This document shows positions 63,275 through 64,000 of a stretch of DNA of 64,000 bases, in pieces. The position numbers and the translations under genes were made by a program. Where the stretch lies: positions 1 to 64,000 of the forward strand of contig JASIRB010004037.1 in the NCBI GenBank assembly GCA_030323885.1. Reading direction: 5' to 3'. Each line of letters begins with the position of its first letter. Positions within the stretch are counted from its first letter, which is position 1. This stretch comes from Branchipolynoe longqiensis. Taxonomy: Eukaryota > Annelida > Polychaeta > Phyllodocida > Polynoidae. The notes under the pieces are model-generated. The model did no database searches and was not told the DNA's origin. It worked only from the letters and a program-made list of their open reading frames with translations.

Positions 63275-64000
63275 AAGATGCAGCAAACAAACTGAACACG
63301 CACTTTGCCACAATAGGACAAAGGCTGTCAGAATTTTTTTTTTAAAGGTGGGAAAATAGATCAGGAACTGTGCAGAATGAAATCCCCACCTGCAAAACAG
63401 ATATAATAGAAGTAAAAAAATTAATAGATGACATAGACACAAATAAACCAAGTGGAATAGATGAAATACCAACCAAAATACTGAAAGAGGCACTCCAAGC
63501 CATCCCGGCCACTATAGTAGACCTATTCAACATCTCCTTTGAACAGGGGCATTTTATCTCAGCCTGGAAAATGGCAACCATTACCCCTATTCACAAAAGT
63601 GGAGACAAACAAAACATGGGAAACTACAGGCCAATATCGATTCTTCAAACCCCAGGCAAGCTCATTGAAAAAGTGTTACATAGACACATAAATGAACACC
63701 TGGAAAAAAACGATATACTAAACGAAAGACAAGGGGGTTTCAGGAAACTGCACTCCACATCTAAAACAATAGCTAACCTAACAAATGACATATTGGCGTC
63801 AATGAACCAAAAACAATTAGTTGGAGCAGCCTTCATTGACTTCAGCAAAGCATTCGATACAGTAGACCATAACATACTACTGGAAAAACTAGAATCCATG
63901 GGCATAAAATCCAACACTATGGACTGGATAAAATGCTACCTGAAAGACAGGCAACAGAGAACAAAAATAAACAATACACTATCAGACAACCAACCTGTCA
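63275..64000 (+). mobile_element. LINE copy 3, 5' truncated, leaves the window
   Basis: Same family as copies 1 and 2, beginning within the region before RT (GATGCAGCAAACAAACTGAA, equivalent to about 26600 of copy 1). After a frameshift at a T run (63332-63342), RT reads FNISFEQGHFISAWKMATIT, AFIDFSKAFDTVDHNILLEK and continues toward motif B at the window end. 5' truncation is typical of incomplete target-primed reverse transcription. Confidence 0.92.

Noticed and set aside
62812..63276. 154-codon frame near the right edge
   Set aside because: Runs through CA/CCC-rich and short tandem repeat sequence; no similarity recognised.

Overview
The window is eukaryotic, repeat-dominated genomic DNA. 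It is most likely from a marine mollusc, perhaps a gastropod; this is an inference. It rests on a tRNA-derived SINE of the type common in molluscan genomes (31493-31829), many tyrosine-recombinase (DIRS-type) retrotransposons, and the general mix of small palindromic DNA elements, SINEs and satellites. A run of 100 N (50328-50427) marks a scaffold gap. I see no host protein-coding gene, rRNA or true tRNA gene. Every convincing protein similarity belongs to a transposable element, and nearly all of those reading frames are broken.

Layout. 1-6850: the end of one tyrosine-recombinase (YR) retrotransposon copy, then a nearly complete related copy (DIRS-I: gag-like, RT-RNase H, YR) with a Harbinger-like MITE inside its RT. 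6850-15600: SINEs, hairpins, Tc1-like MITEs, and a 1.15 kb ACACAGAC array joined to an AACC array. 15900-16860: a satellite of about 87 bp with a four-monomer higher-order pattern. 17000-22500: SINEs and several nested palindromic elements. 22513-28441: a nearly full-length LINE (copy 1) whose ORF1 ends in a NADAR domain, inserted in a satellite of about 206 bp. 28442-32240: the same satellite, a CAC array, a spacer and the molluscan SINE. 32240-34445: a minus-strand YR element (DIRS-IV) split by a SINE. 34472-39932: a complete DIRS element with canonical inverted ends and internal complementary region (DIRS-II). 40000-45900: SINEs, nested MITEs and a TTGCCTCTCGCCACC minisatellite. 45907-59105: a CATATCACATGC satellite split by a third DIRS element (DIRS-III, 12.6 kb). 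DIRS-III itself carries a minus-strand LINE (copy 2, running into the gap), an inverted triplication and an internally deleted Ty3/gypsy-like element. 59130-64000: a perfect 703 bp tandem duplication, GT/GA minisatellites and the start of a third LINE copy.

The insertions can be ordered by nesting: satellite, then DIRS-III, then LINE copy 2 and the gypsy element; satellite, then LINE copy 1 and a SINE; and a palindromic element hit by two different MITEs at the same TTA. The most interesting items are the NADAR domain fused to a LINE ORF1 protein, candidate spliceosomal introns in the leaders of two independent DIRS elements, the complete DIRS termini, and the direct-inverted-direct rearrangement in DIRS-III.
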